64,000 nucleotides of DNA from Hyphomonadaceae bacterium UBA7672. GTDB taxonomy: Bacteria > Pseudomonadota > Alphaproteobacteria > Caulobacterales > Hyphomonadaceae. The translations under genes were made by a program, and so were the position numbers. A model generated the notes under the pieces. It did no database searches, was not told the origin of the DNA, and saw only the letters and a list, made by a program, of their open reading frames with translations. This document shows positions 23,991-32,898 of this stretch, piece by piece; position 1 is the stretch's first letter; each line of letters opens with the position of its first letter. The stretch covers positions 372,001 to 436,000 of the forward strand of contig DLHI01000007.1 in assembly GCA_002483135.1 (NCBI GenBank), in the 5' to 3' direction.

Positions 23991-25346
23991 ATGAAGAGCC
24001 TGAAGCGCCCCAGTCTTGAGCGCACGTGTCTTGCGGCGGCATCCGCGCTTGCGCTTGCCCTGTCCCTGACCGCCTGCGGTCCGGAAGCGGCAAAGCCGGA
24101 AGCAGCCGCCCCCGCAGCCCCGACAGTCGCCGACCCCGCCGTGTCCTCGCTCGAGATGGCGGTTGATCCCGCCACGCTCGGCTTCAACCCGGCAGCCTTC
24201 GAGAAGGCCAAGGCGGACATCGAGGCTGGCATTGCGGCCGGCAAGATTCCCGGCGGCCTCTTCCTCGTCGCCAAGGGCGGCAAGGTGGTGAACATCACCG
24301 CCGTCGGCACGGAAGGCCCCGGCGACCCAGACCCCGTGACGCCCGAGACCATCTTCCGCATCTATTCGATGTCGAAGCCGATCGTCTCGGTCGCCACCAT
24401 GCAGCTGGTCGAGGACGGCAAGATCGGCCTCGACGATCCGATCTCGAAATACATTCCCGAATTCGCCAATCCGAAAGTGCTCGTCGGCAAGGGCGAGACG
24501 CGCCCGGCGGCGCGCGAGATCACGGTGCGCGACCTGCTCTCCCACAAGTCGGGCCTCATCTACGGCATCTTCGCCGCGCCCGACGACGAGCTTGGCAAGA
24601 TGTACATGGCGGCGGGCGATGTCAGCTACGACATCACGGCGCTCGAACTCTCGAAGGCGATCGCGGCCCTCCCCCTCGCCTTCGATCCGGGTTCGGCCTG
24701 GACGTATTCGCGCTCGACCGACGTGCTCGGCGCCGTCATCGAGAAGGCGGCCGGCAAGCCGCTCGACGTTCTGCTGGAAGAGCAGATCTTCACCCCGCTC
24801 GGCATGAACGACACGCACTTCTATCTCGAGGAAGACGAGTTCAACCGCCTCGCCGAGCCTCCCGCCACCATCCCGCCGCTGTCGACGCCCAAGGTGAAAC
24901 AGCCGATGCTCTCGGGCGGCGGCGGCCTCAACTCGACCACCGAGGATTATTTCCGCTTCACCGAGATGCTGCGCAACAAGGGCACGTATCGCGGCGTGGA
25001 GATCATCAAGCCGGAAACGCTCGATACCATGCTGAAGGACGAGATCGCCACCGGCGTCAATCGCAAGGCGTGGTTCTATGACGCGATGCCGGGCTCGGGC
25101 TTCGGCCTCGGCTTCGGTCTCATCCCGATCAACCCGGCCGACCCGGCCGCGGGCAAGTACTTCACCTGGTCAGGCTATGCCGGCACCAACATGTGGATCG
25201 ACCCGGTGAACGACATCACCACGATCTTCATGATGCAGAACAACGAAGCCTCCCAGGACTTCCGCCCCCTCCACGGCCAATGGGTCTACGGCGGCTACTC
25301 GCCAGCCACGACAAGCGGCCCGGCAGCAGGCGCCGCGCCGCAGTAA
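23991..25346 (+). CDS. lipoprotein serine hydrolase, beta-lactamase/EstB family
   Basis: This 451-residue protein has a lipoprotein signal with lipobox LTAC (Cys29). The catalytic domain is of the class C beta-lactamase-like esterase family. The SxxK motif is SMSK with nucleophile Ser126 and Lys129, the tyrosine motif is likely TYSRS, and the third motif is probably in the GYAGTNMW region. Family members hydrolyse esters, D-amino peptides or lactams; true beta-lactamase activity cannot be claimed. GAGG lies eight bases before the chosen ATG. A clear terminator follows. The divergent neighbour is a TonB receptor, suggesting a shared nutrient or envelope role. Confidence 0.85.
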   Translation: MKSLKRPSLERTCLAAASALALALSLTACGPEAAKPEAAAPAAPTVADPAVSSLEMAVDPATLGFNPAAFEKAKADIEAGIAAGKIPGGLFLVAKGGKVVNITAVGTEGPGDPDPVTPETIFRIYSMSKPIVSVATMQLVEDGKIGLDDPISKYIPEFANPKVLVGKGETRPAAREITVRDLLSHKSGLIYGIFAAPDDELGKMYMAAGDVSYDITALELSKAIAALPLAFDPGSAWTYSRSTDVLGAVIEKAAGKPLDVLLEEQIFTPLGMNDTHFYLEEDEFNRLAEPPATIPPLSTPKVKQPMLSGGGGLNSTTEDYFRFTEMLRNKGTYRGVEIIKPETLDTMLKDEIATGVNRKAWFYDAMPGSGFGLGFGLIPINPADPAAGKYFTWSGYAGTNMWIDPVNDITTIFMMQNNEASQDFRPLHGQWVYGGYSPATTSGPAAGAAPQ

Positions 25347-25366
25347 CGCTGCAGGCCACGAACGAG

Positions 25367-25400
25367 AAAGGCCCGGTGGCAACGCCGGGCCTTTTTGTTT
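25367..25400 (+). terminator. rho-independent terminator after serine hydrolase gene
   Basis: AAAGGCCCGG (25367-25376) pairs with CCGGGCCTTT (25385-25394), followed by further T residues (TTTTTGTTT overall). It starts 20 bp after the stop codon. This is the cleanest plus-strand intrinsic terminator in the window. Confidence 0.85.
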
Positions 25401-25444
25401 GGCGCCGATCCTCACAACCTCAACGCAGAGGCTCTATCGAGAGG

Positions 25445-25601
25445 CCCCCTCCGTCACGCCGCGAAGATGCGGCGCGCCACCTCCCCCACTTGCGTTGCAA
25501 GTGAGGGAGGCAAGACGTCAGCGGTCGCGGGAATTGCCTCCCCCAGTCGCCACGCGACTGGGGGAGGTGGATCGCTGACGCAGTCAGCGAGACGGAGGGG
25601 G
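25445..25601. repeat. 157-bp composite palindromic element between convergent genes
   Basis: The ends CCCCCTCCGTC (25445-25455) and GACGGAGGGGG (25591-25601) are exact inverted repeats. Inside are two further hairpins: one with CTCCCCCACTTGC and GCAAGTGAGGGAGG, and one with CCTCCCCCAGTCGC and GCGACTGGGGGAGG. No coding potential is visible. It lies between the serine hydrolase terminator and the gyrB stop. The outer end CCGATAGACCCCC (reverse strand) resembles the ends of the 121-bp elements at 37391 and 42175. Confidence 0.75.
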
Positions 25602-25622
25602 TCTATCGGCAGAGGCCAATCC

Positions 25623-28061
25623 CTAAGCATCCACCTGCGCATCCAGCGCGTTCTCCTGGATGAACTCGCGGCGTGGCTCCACGAGGTCGCCCATGAGGCG
25701 GGAGAAGAGTTCGTCGGCGGTGTCGGCGTGTTCGACCTTCACCTGCAGCAGCGTGCGCGCGTTCGGATCGAGCGTGGTTTCCCAGAGCTGGTCCGGGTTC
25801 ATCTCGCCAAGGCCCTTGTAGCGCTGGATCTTGATGCCGCGCTCGCCCGCCTCCAGCACAGCCTTCAGCAGCGCGACAGGGCCAGTGACAGCGTTATCGC
25901 CCGTCTTGTCGTGGCGCAGGATCGAATTGCCTTCATAGATGCTGCGCATCGTCTCGGCCCGCTCGCCAAGGCGCCGCGCATCCGGCGTCGCCAGCAGCTG
26001 CGGATCAAGCGCCGCCTTCTCTTCGACGCCCCGCACCATGCGCGTGAAGAGGAAGACGCCCTCGTCGAACTTGCCTTCCCACGTGTCCTCGCCCTCTTCC
26101 GCGATGCGGTTGAGCCGAACGGCGGCGGCGGCGGCTTCAGCATCGCCTGCGCCCTGTTTCAGCACGCCGGCAAGGGCGGCCTGCTCGACGATGTTGCCTG
26201 GCGCGCGCAAAGCGAGCCGCTGCAGGTTCGCGCGGAACGACACCGCATCCTTCACGCGCGCGCGCAGGTCCTGCCCCGCAATCTGCTCGCCGCTCTCGAG
26301 GATCAGCGTCTGGCCCGCAACGCCCTGCTCGATCAGGTATTCGTCGAGTTCGGCCTCGTCCTTGAGATAGCGCTCGGACTTGCCGCGCTCGGCTTTGTAG
26401 AGCGGCGGCTGGGCGATGTAGAGATAACCCTTCTCGATCACCTCGGGCATCTGGCGATAGAAGAACGTCAGCAGCAGCGTACGGATGTGTGCGCCGTCGA
26501 CGTCGGCATCGGTCATGATGATGATGCGGTGATAGCGCATCTTCTCGATGTTAAATTCCTCGCGCCCGATCCCCGCGCCAAGCGCCGTGATCAGCGTGCC
26601 GACCTGTTCGGAGCCCAGCATCTTGTCAAAGCGCGCGCGCTCGACATTGAGGATTTTCCCGCGCAGCGGCAGCACGGCCTGGTTCTCGCGGTGGCGGCCC
26701 TGCTTGGCTGATCCGCCGGCCGAGTCACCCTCGACGATGAAGAGTTCGGATTTCGCCGGGTCCTTCTCCTGGCAGTCGGCCAGCTTGCCCGGCAGGCTCG
26801 TGATATCGAGCGCGGACTTGCGACGCGTCAGCTCGCGCGCCTTGCGGGCCGCCTCGCGCGCAGCTGCGGCCTCCACGATCTTCTGCACGACAGCTTTCGC
26901 CGGCGACGGGTTCTCTTCGAACCACGTGCTCAGCGCTTCCGTCATCAGGCTCTCGACGATGGGGCGAACTTCGGAAGAGACCAGCTTGTCCTTCGTCTGG
27001 CTCGAGAATTTCGGATCGGGCACTTTGACGGAAAGCACGCAGGTCAGCCCCTCGCGCGCATCATCGCCCGAAATGTCGACCTTTTCCTTCTTCGCCGCGC
27101 CGCTTTCGGCCGCATACTTGTTGATCACGCGCGTCAGCGCCGCACGGAAGCCGGCAAGGTGCGTGCCGCCGTCGCGCTGCGGGATGTTGTTGGTGAAGCA
27201 GAGCACGTTCTCGTAATAGCCGTCGTTCCATTGCAGCGAGGCTTCCACGACCACGCCTTCCTTGGTCGTGCGCGTATAGATCGGCTTGGGGATCAGCGCG
27301 TTGCGTTGGCGATCGAGGTGGCGGACGAATTCTTCCACGCCGCCCTCATACTGCATCACCGTTTCCCACGGCTCAGGCCCGCGCAGGTCCTGCAGCACGA
27401 TCTTCACGCCCGAATTGAGGAAGGCCAGTTCGCGCAGCCGGTGTTCCAGCGTGTCGCGGTTGAACTCCACCATCGTGAACGTCGCGGGGCTCGGCAGGAA
27501 GCGAACCGTCGTGCCGGTCGCAAACGTGCCATCGGCCTTCTTCGGCGCCTCGCCCGTCACCTTCAGCGGCGCCTCGGGCTCGCCCAGGCGGAAGCGCATC
27601 TCATGGCTCTTGCCATTGCGATAGATCTTGAGGTCGAGCGTTTCCGACAGCGCGTTCACCACCGACACGCCCACGCCGTGCAGGCCGCCCGAAACCTTGT
27701 AGGAGCCCTGCTCCTCGGTATTCGCGAACTTGCCGCCCGCGTGCAGCTGCGTCATCACCACCTCCGCAGCGGAAACACCCTCCTCGGGATGGATGTCCAC
27801 CGGAATGCCGCGGCCATTGTCTTCCACTTCGGCCGAGCCGTCAGGATGCAGCGTCAGCCTCACGAAGTCGGCATGGCCCGCCAGCGCCTCATCGATCCCG
27901 TTGTCGATGACTTCGTAGATCATGTGGTGCAGGCCCGACCCGTCATCGGTGTCGCCGATGTACATGCCTGGCCGCTTGCGCACGGCGTCGAGCCCGCGCA
28001 GCACCTTGATCGATTCAGCGCCGTAAGCGTTGTTGTTGGCCGAGCTGTTTTCGTCCGTCAT
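25623..28061 (-). CDS. gyrB: DNA gyrase subunit B
   Basis: This 812-residue ATPase subunit powers negative supercoiling by gyrase (A2B2). The GHKL ATPase domain shows RKRPGMYIGDTDDGSGLHHM, EVIDNGIDEA and GLHGVGVSVVNALS. The TOPRIM domain has VEGDSAGGSAKQGR, PLRGKILNVE and the metal-binding MTDADVDGAHIRTLLL. The C terminus carries the gyrase ending YKGLGEMNPDQLWETTLDP. It is the last gene of the dnaA-dnaN-unknown-recF-gyrB run and follows recF by 17 bp. Confidence 0.97.
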   Translation of the reverse strand: MTDENSSANNNAYGAESIKVLRGLDAVRKRPGMYIGDTDDGSGLHHMIYEVIDNGIDEALAGHADFVRLTLHPDGSAEVEDNGRGIPVDIHPEEGVSAAEVVMTQLHAGGKFANTEEQGSYKVSGGLHGVGVSVVNALSETLDLKIYRNGKSHEMRFRLGEPEAPLKVTGEAPKKADGTFATGTTVRFLPSPATFTMVEFNRDTLEHRLRELAFLNSGVKIVLQDLRGPEPWETVMQYEGGVEEFVRHLDRQRNALIPKPIYTRTTKEGVVVEASLQWNDGYYENVLCFTNNIPQRDGGTHLAGFRAALTRVINKYAAESGAAKKEKVDISGDDAREGLTCVLSVKVPDPKFSSQTKDKLVSSEVRPIVESLMTEALSTWFEENPSPAKAVVQKIVEAAAAREAARKARELTRRKSALDITSLPGKLADCQEKDPAKSELFIVEGDSAGGSAKQGRHRENQAVLPLRGKILNVERARFDKMLGSEQVGTLITALGAGIGREEFNIEKMRYHRIIIMTDADVDGAHIRTLLLTFFYRQMPEVIEKGYLYIAQPPLYKAERGKSERYLKDEAELDEYLIEQGVAGQTLILESGEQIAGQDLRARVKDAVSFRANLQRLALRAPGNIVEQAALAGVLKQGAGDAEAAAAAVRLNRIAEEGEDTWEGKFDEGVFLFTRMVRGVEEKAALDPQLLATPDARRLGERAETMRSIYEGNSILRHDKTGDNAVTGPVALLKAVLEAGERGIKIQRYKGLGEMNPDQLWETTLDPNARTLLQVKVEHADTADELFSRLMGDLVEPRREFIQENALDAQVDA

Positions 28062-28078
28062 GCAAACCTCTTAGCGGC

Positions 28079-29248
28079 TCAGCTTTCCTGCACGACGCCG
28101 CCAGACACCTCGAACCGCTGGGCGCGATCACCAAAGGCATCGAACAACGTACGGTCAGTTCCTGTGAGCCAGGCCTGGCCGCCGAGCGCGGCCAGTTCGT
28201 CGTACAATGCGGCGCGCCGATCCGAATCGAGATGGGCCGCCGCCTCGTCCAATAATAGCAGGGGTGAGGGGGCAAAATCACGCTCGAAAAGCGCCTGTGC
28301 GTTGGCTAATATTAGCCCTATTAACAAGGCCTTCTGCTCGCCCGTCGAACACTGGTCGGCTGGCATCGATTTCGCCGCGTGAATTACCCTCAGATCGGTC
28401 CTGTGGACGCCTCGCGTGGCCCTTCCGGCGGCCGTGTCCCGGGCCCGGTTTTCGCGCAGCTGGACGGCGATATCCTGTTCGATGTCAGTGAGCGCCGCGC
28501 CATTGGCGACCGCCGCCTCGAACTGCCCGTCGAGGTCGATCAGCGCCTTGGGAAACGCCCCCTCGGGCCGCGCCAGGATGGCCTCCTGCATCGTGCGCAC
28601 CGCGTCCACCCGGTGCAGCGCCATCGCCGCCCCGGCCGACGCCATGCCCAGCTCCAGCGCATCCAGCCACGCCGGATCTGCGCGCCCGCGTTCCAGCAAG
28701 GCATTGCGCTGGCGCATCGCCTTGTCATAGGCGGCGCTGAACGTGCCGTGGCTCGGGAAGTGCGCCATCACTTGCCGGTCGAGAAAGCGCCGCCGATCGC
28801 CCGCCGGCCCCGCGAACACGCGGTCCATCGCTGGCGTCAGCCAGATGATCCGCATCAGCTCGCCAAGATCATTCTGTGTCGTGTTGACGCCATCCAGCCG
28901 GGCTGCGCGCTTGGACCTGCCCTGTTCGTCGATCTCCAGCGCCAGGCTCACACGCCGGTCGAATTCGCCCTCGCGCACATCCGCCGACAACGCCCAGCCC
29001 TTGGCGAGGGTGCCGTCCAGGTTCATGCGCACCAGTTCTGAAAACTCTGCGCCCCGCAGCCCACGCCCGGGCGACAGCATCGAGACCGCTTCCATCAGGT
29101 TCGTCTTGCCCGACCCGTTCGCGCCATAGAGACACACATGCCGCCCATCCAGCCGCAGCTGCAGCGCCGGATAGTTCCGGAAATTCTCGAGCGCGAGCCG
29201 CATCAGACGCACGTGGGGACGCTGGGGCTGCAGGATGGCGTCGATCAC
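28079..29248 (-). CDS. recF: DNA replication and repair protein RecF
   Basis: This 389-residue SMC-like ATPase acts in gap repair (RecFOR). Walker A is GANGSGKT (residues 42-49), and family landmarks are LALENFRNY, LSPGRGLRG, FLDRQVMAHFP and the signature/Walker B segment STGEQKALLIGLIL with PLLLLDEAAAHLD. The start is GTG at 29248, whose last bases form GTGA with the stop of the upstream gene; this overlap favours it over an ATG 15 codons later. Order dnaN-(unknown)-recF-gyrB is close to the ancestral one. Confidence 0.95.
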   Translation of the reverse strand: MIDAILQPQRPHVRLMRLALENFRNYPALQLRLDGRHVCLYGANGSGKTNLMEAVSMLSPGRGLRGAEFSELVRMNLDGTLAKGWALSADVREGEFDRRVSLALEIDEQGRSKRAARLDGVNTTQNDLGELMRIIWLTPAMDRVFAGPAGDRRRFLDRQVMAHFPSHGTFSAAYDKAMRQRNALLERGRADPAWLDALELGMASAGAAMALHRVDAVRTMQEAILARPEGAFPKALIDLDGQFEAAVANGAALTDIEQDIAVQLRENRARDTAAGRATRGVHRTDLRVIHAAKSMPADQCSTGEQKALLIGLILANAQALFERDFAPSPLLLLDEAAAHLDSDRRAALYDELAALGGQAWLTGTDRTLFDAFGDRAQRFEVSGGVVQES

Positions 29249-29583
29249 GCGCGCGACCCGTCGTCATCGCGCTGCCAGCACAAGAAGCGCGCGTTCGCGG
29301 TTGAATTCATGCCGTCCAGACGAAACCCGGGCAACGCGCACAGGCGATCCAGCACGGCTGCTTCGCCGGTCGCGCCGAGCGGATAGGCGCATTGTTGGCC
29401 GAGATCGTCGCGCAAGACAAACCACACATCGAGGCCCCACGGGCCGCTATCGTTCGTTTCGACATAGACGTCGCGAAGCCGCTTCAGGTTCACCGCCTGG
29501 CTATCGCCATCTGGCCACACACAGCGAACCTCGTCGCCCGAGACTGACACGATGTAGCGTTCTTCTGGCTGCTTCCCAGTCAT
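29245..29583 (-). CDS. conserved-looking hypothetical between dnaN and recF
   Basis: This 112-residue acidic protein is not recognised. It has alternating strands (RYIVSVSGDEVRCVWPDG, VYVETNDSGPWGLDVWFVL) and a C-terminal part LDRLCALPGFRLDGMNST, with no signal peptide or membrane segment, so it is likely cytoplasmic. It starts 19 bp after the dnaN stop... read in the direction of transcription, and its stop overlaps the recF GTG as GTGA. This tight packing implies co-translation with replication proteins. Codon use looks like its neighbours. Confidence 0.7.
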   Translation of the reverse strand: MTGKQPEERYIVSVSGDEVRCVWPDGDSQAVNLKRLRDVYVETNDSGPWGLDVWFVLRDDLGQQCAYPLGATGEAAVLDRLCALPGFRLDGMNSTANARFLCWQRDDDGSRA

Positions 29584-29602
29584 GGCTGCAGCCTATCAGG
29601 CC

Positions 29603-30715
29603 CTACACACGCAGCGGCATCAGCACATACTGCGTGCCGGCGTCCTTCGTGTCGGTGACCAGCGCCGGAGACGAAGCATCGCCCAGCGCGATATAGGCGT
29701 CTTCCGCCTCGATCTGGCTGGCGACGTCGAGCAGGTATTTGGCGTTGAAGCCGATCTCCATCGGCTCGCTATCGTAGTTCGCTTCCAGCTCTTCCGTGCC
29801 CTGTCCGCTTTCGGAATGCGTCACGGTGATGGTCAGCTTGCCGCCCGCCAGCGCCAGCTTCAGCGAGCGCGAACGTTCGGCCGAAACCGTGGCCACGCGA
29901 TCGACCGCTTCCTTGAACAGCTTGTTGTCGAGCGTCAGGATGCGGCCATTGTCCTTCGGGATAACGCGCTGATAGTCGGGGAACGACCCGTCGATCAGCT
30001 TCGACGTCAGCACCGCCTCGCCGATATGTACGGTGATCTTCGAGTCCGACGCCTCGACCGTCACCGTCTCGGGCGCATCGTCCAGCAGGCGACGGATTTC
30101 GCCTACGGCCTTGCGCGGCACGATCACGCCCTTAAGGGCGGCCGCGCCCTTCGGCGCTTCGGTCTCGGCCAGCGCGAGGCGGTGGCCGTCGGTTGCAACC
30201 GCGCGCAGCACGTTGCCTTTCGCGCCCTTGGCATGGTGCAGGTAGATACCGTTGAGATAGTAACGCGTCTCTTCGGTCGAGATCGCAAAGCGCGTCTTGT
30301 CGATCAGGCGGCGCAACTCGGCCGCCTCGATCTCGAACTTGATGGGGGCCGCCTCGCGCGCCATCGTCTGGAAGTCGGCCGCAGGCAAAGTCGGCAGCGC
30401 AAAGCGCGCCCGGCCTGAGGAGATCGACAGCCGGCCCTCGCCAAGGTCGAGCGTCACGTCCGACCCTTCGGGAAGCTTGCGCACCACGTCGAACAGCGTC
30501 TGCGCCGGCGCCGTCACCGAGCCCGCCTTCTTCACCTGCGCGGGGGCCGCATCCGTCGCCTCGATATCGAGATCGGTAGCCGTCAGGCTCAGCTTGTCAC
30601 CCTCGGCGACCATCAGGATGTTCGACAGGATCGGGATCGTGTTGCGGCGTTCAACAACCGCCTGGACGTGGGACAGCGCACGCATCAGCGCGTTGCGGTC
30701 AATGGTCAGTTTCAT
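29603..30715 (-). CDS. dnaN: DNA polymerase III beta sliding clamp
   Basis: This 370-residue protein forms the ring-shaped dimer that tethers polymerase III to DNA. The N terminus MKLTIDRNALMRALSHVQ, the central GVIVPRKAVGEIRRLL and the end GTQYVLMPLRV are the standard landmarks of the three-fold repeated clamp. The ATG at 30715 was chosen because the family starts there; a longer frame reaching 30772 has no support. It lies downstream of dnaA across 174 bp, which contain a candidate DnaA box. Confidence 0.96.
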   Translation of the reverse strand: MKLTIDRNALMRALSHVQAVVERRNTIPILSNILMVAEGDKLSLTATDLDIEATDAAPAQVKKAGSVTAPAQTLFDVVRKLPEGSDVTLDLGEGRLSISSGRARFALPTLPAADFQTMAREAAPIKFEIEAAELRRLIDKTRFAISTEETRYYLNGIYLHHAKGAKGNVLRAVATDGHRLALAETEAPKGAAALKGVIVPRKAVGEIRRLLDDAPETVTVEASDSKITVHIGEAVLTSKLIDGSFPDYQRVIPKDNGRILTLDNKLFKEAVDRVATVSAERSRSLKLALAGGKLTITVTHSESGQGTEELEANYDSEPMEIGFNAKYLLDVASQIEAEDAYIALGDASSPALVTDTKDAGTQYVLMPLRV

Positions 30716-30889
30716 TCGCCCAATCCTGTCAGAAGCGCCCGCCAGGCCGGCCATGCGCCGCCCCAAATGCATCGGCCCGCCACGAAGGACGGGCCGGGAG
30801 ATTAACGCATTGCGGCGCCGCGAAAAGCCCCATTATCGAAGGACCGGCCAGCTATCCCACAGGAGCCGTGGCTCCCGTGGATAACCCGC
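30716..30889. other. dnaA-dnaN intergenic region with one DnaA-box-like site
   Basis: On the minus strand TTATCCACG (complement of 30876-30884) matches the DnaA box TTATCCACA in 8 of 9 positions, five bases past the dnaA stop. It overlaps an imperfect hairpin (CCACAGGAGCC 30857-30867 with 30870-30880). A second perfect 7-bp stem, CGGCCCG (30773-30779) with 30790-30796, lies nearer dnaN. No AT-rich unwinding stretch or box cluster is present, so this is not called an origin. Confidence 0.4.
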
Positions 30890-32407
30890 CTATTTCGCGT
30901 TCCGGGGATCAGCCATGATCCGCTGTTCCAGCTGCCGCAATTCCTCGGCCGCCGTATCGTTCGAGGCGATCATCGCCGCGATCTTGCGATAGGCGAAAAG
31001 CACTGTTGTGTGATCCCGATCCCCGAACATCCGCCCGATCTGCGGGTAGGAGCACTTGGTCAGCTGTCGGCTGAGATACATCGCATACTGGCGCGGCAGC
31101 GCGTACTGACGCTTGCGGCAGGCGGATTCGAGCTCGGCCTTGGTGACGCCGTAAGCACGGGCGGTAACGTCCTTGATCGTGTCGATCTTGGGCGCGCGCG
31201 CCGGAGAGCCGCCAGCCTGGAGCTGGATCGCCTTTTCCACGGCCGTACGGTCCAGCGGCTTTCCGACGAGGATGGTGCCGCAATAGACGTTGCGGATCGC
31301 CCCGCAGAGCGCCCGGCCAGACGCCGGCAGACGGTCGGCCAGCAGGTCGATCCACTCTTCCTCGAAATCGAACGTGGCGTCGATCGCGGAGGCGGCAGCC
31401 GCCACGGAGTCCGCCTTGGCGCGCAGAATCTCGCGGCGAAGATTGCGCTCGGGCAGTTCCATCTGCGCGATCACGCCGCCATGGATCTCGTCGCGCATCC
31501 GGTCATCGAGCTGATCGATGGTGGCGGGCGACTGGTCGCACGCAAGAACCACAACGCCGCCATTCGCGACAATGGCGCGCATGTGGGAGAAGAACTCTAC
31601 CAGCGTGCCGGGTTTCGAGCAGATGAACTGGAAATCGTCGAGCAGGACGACCTTGGCGCGCCGCACCAGCGTGCGCAGGTCGGACGTATCCTTGCGCTTC
31701 ACGCCATCCACGAAAGCGACCGTGAAATCTTCCGAGCTCATATAGAGCACGCTGCCCTCGCCCTTGGCGGCGGCAAGCGAAGCCTGAATACCCTTCAGAA
31801 GGTGCGTCTTGCCGACGCCGTGCGGACCGACAATCGTGACCACATTGGCCGCAACGCCGCCGCCCATGGCGAGCCGATGGGCAAGGCCAAAGGCGAGACG
31901 GTTTGAATCGCCGACAAGGAAGTTCTCGAGCGTCTGCGCATCGCCATTGATGCCTTCCGGACGCGGCTCGTCCGCCAGCGCCGCGTCGCGCTCATCTTCC
32001 AGCACGTCTTCATCAGCCGGTTGCGCAAGGGCCAGCACATCAGCGGGAATCCGCTCGCGTGCTTCGATGCGGATGCGGCGGCCCGCGCGATCGGCAAGGT
32101 CCCAGGCCTGCTGGATAAGATGCCCGAAGTCCGCATCGACGCGGCTGCGCTCATGCTCGCTCGCGGCGGCGAGCACGACTTCGCCATTCACTTCGGCGAC
32201 AAAGTCGAGCTTCGCGATCCACGTATCATAACGCACATCGCCAAGACGGCGGCGCAGGGACTCGCGAACGGAATCCCACATCTGCGCGACGCGATCATCC
32301 TGCACGCCTTCGGAAACGGATCGGCGGACGGACGTCGACTCTTGCGATCGCACGGGTCCACCCGCGCCTGCGGACGCATATCGTGGTGTGGTTTGTTTGA
32401 TGATCAT
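30890..32407 (-). CDS. dnaA: chromosomal replication initiator DnaA
   Basis: This 505-residue AAA+ protein opens oriC. Domain I is around MWDSVRESLRRRLGDVRYDTWI. An acidic domain II linker (about 120-150) follows. Domain III has Walker A GPHGVGKTHL (Lys200), Walker B VVLLDDFQF and the sensor region DQSPATIDQLDDRMRDEI. Domain IV carries the DNA-recognition signature DRDHTTVLFAYRKI; the usual GGRDHTTVLHA is changed at two flanking positions, but the DNA-contacting DHTT is kept. GAGGGG precedes the ATG. A 491-bp upstream gap separates it from rpsT. Confidence 0.96.
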   Translation of the reverse strand: MIIKQTTPRYASAGAGGPVRSQESTSVRRSVSEGVQDDRVAQMWDSVRESLRRRLGDVRYDTWIAKLDFVAEVNGEVVLAAASEHERSRVDADFGHLIQQAWDLADRAGRRIRIEARERIPADVLALAQPADEDVLEDERDAALADEPRPEGINGDAQTLENFLVGDSNRLAFGLAHRLAMGGGVAANVVTIVGPHGVGKTHLLKGIQASLAAAKGEGSVLYMSSEDFTVAFVDGVKRKDTSDLRTLVRRAKVVLLDDFQFICSKPGTLVEFFSHMRAIVANGGVVVLACDQSPATIDQLDDRMRDEIHGGVIAQMELPERNLRREILRAKADSVAAAASAIDATFDFEEEWIDLLADRLPASGRALCGAIRNVYCGTILVGKPLDRTAVEKAIQLQAGGSPARAPKIDTIKDVTARAYGVTKAELESACRKRQYALPRQYAMYLSRQLTKCSYPQIGRMFGDRDHTTVLFAYRKIAAMIASNDTAAEELRQLEQRIMADPRNAK

Positions 32408-32898
32408 GGCCCCTCATCTACCCTTCTAGACGATGCCCTTCCCCGACATTTTTTCGGACAAAATTACTCTCCAACGGCTCAAGCCCCAGAGCCGCAGAAC
32501 GTGTCCGAACGAAGGAAGGTTACTCGCTACGAGAGCGAGTTTTTCTCCGATCAGAGGAGCAGGTCAACCGCGACGAACGCCGCAGCTGAGGAATTATTTT
32601 TGTGAAACTGTCGCATTCGGTATTGCCACTGAATCCATTGCCATAATGACGCTGAAATTGGGCTCATGCGCGACTGATCGGCCACATCGATTTGCTCCGC
32701 ACACGGAGCAAAAAATGATTGCATCTGCGACATGCGCAAATGCACGGGTGGACCCCGAAATTCAACTCTGAAGATAGGTGGAAAGCAAGCCCGCGTACGC
32801 GTAATCGAGATCGCGAAATAGTGCTTTGCTTATTCCGTGCGCTGACCTGGATCAACGGCTGCGTGGGCGCCGCAGCGCCCAGTTACGTCAGCGACAGA
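32408..32898. other. dnaA-rpsT intergenic region, relatively AT-rich
   Basis: This 491-bp gap is the most AT-rich stretch in the window, with TTTTTT, AAAATT and TTATTTTT runs. It should hold the dnaA promoter and the end of the rpsT transcript. One GANTC site (GAATC, 32631-32635), the CcrM methylation target in alphaproteobacteria, is present. A perfect hairpin ACTCGCT (32522-32528) with 32534-32540 is followed by T residues only on the plus strand, opposite to both flanking genes. No DnaA box with fewer than two mismatches and no RNA gene was seen. Confidence 0.5.

Noticed and set aside
25445..25601. CRISPR-like array in the palindromic region
   Set aside because: The repeats are inverted arms of hairpins, not regularly spaced direct repeats with unique spacers.
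30716..30889. Replication origin
   Set aside because: Only one good DnaA box, no AT-rich unwinding element or box cluster; location next to dnaA alone is not enough.
32522..32544. Intrinsic terminator upstream of dnaA
   Set aside because: The stem is perfect but its T-run is on the plus strand, while rpsT and dnaA are both on the minus strand; no plus-strand gene precedes it. Kept only as an observation.
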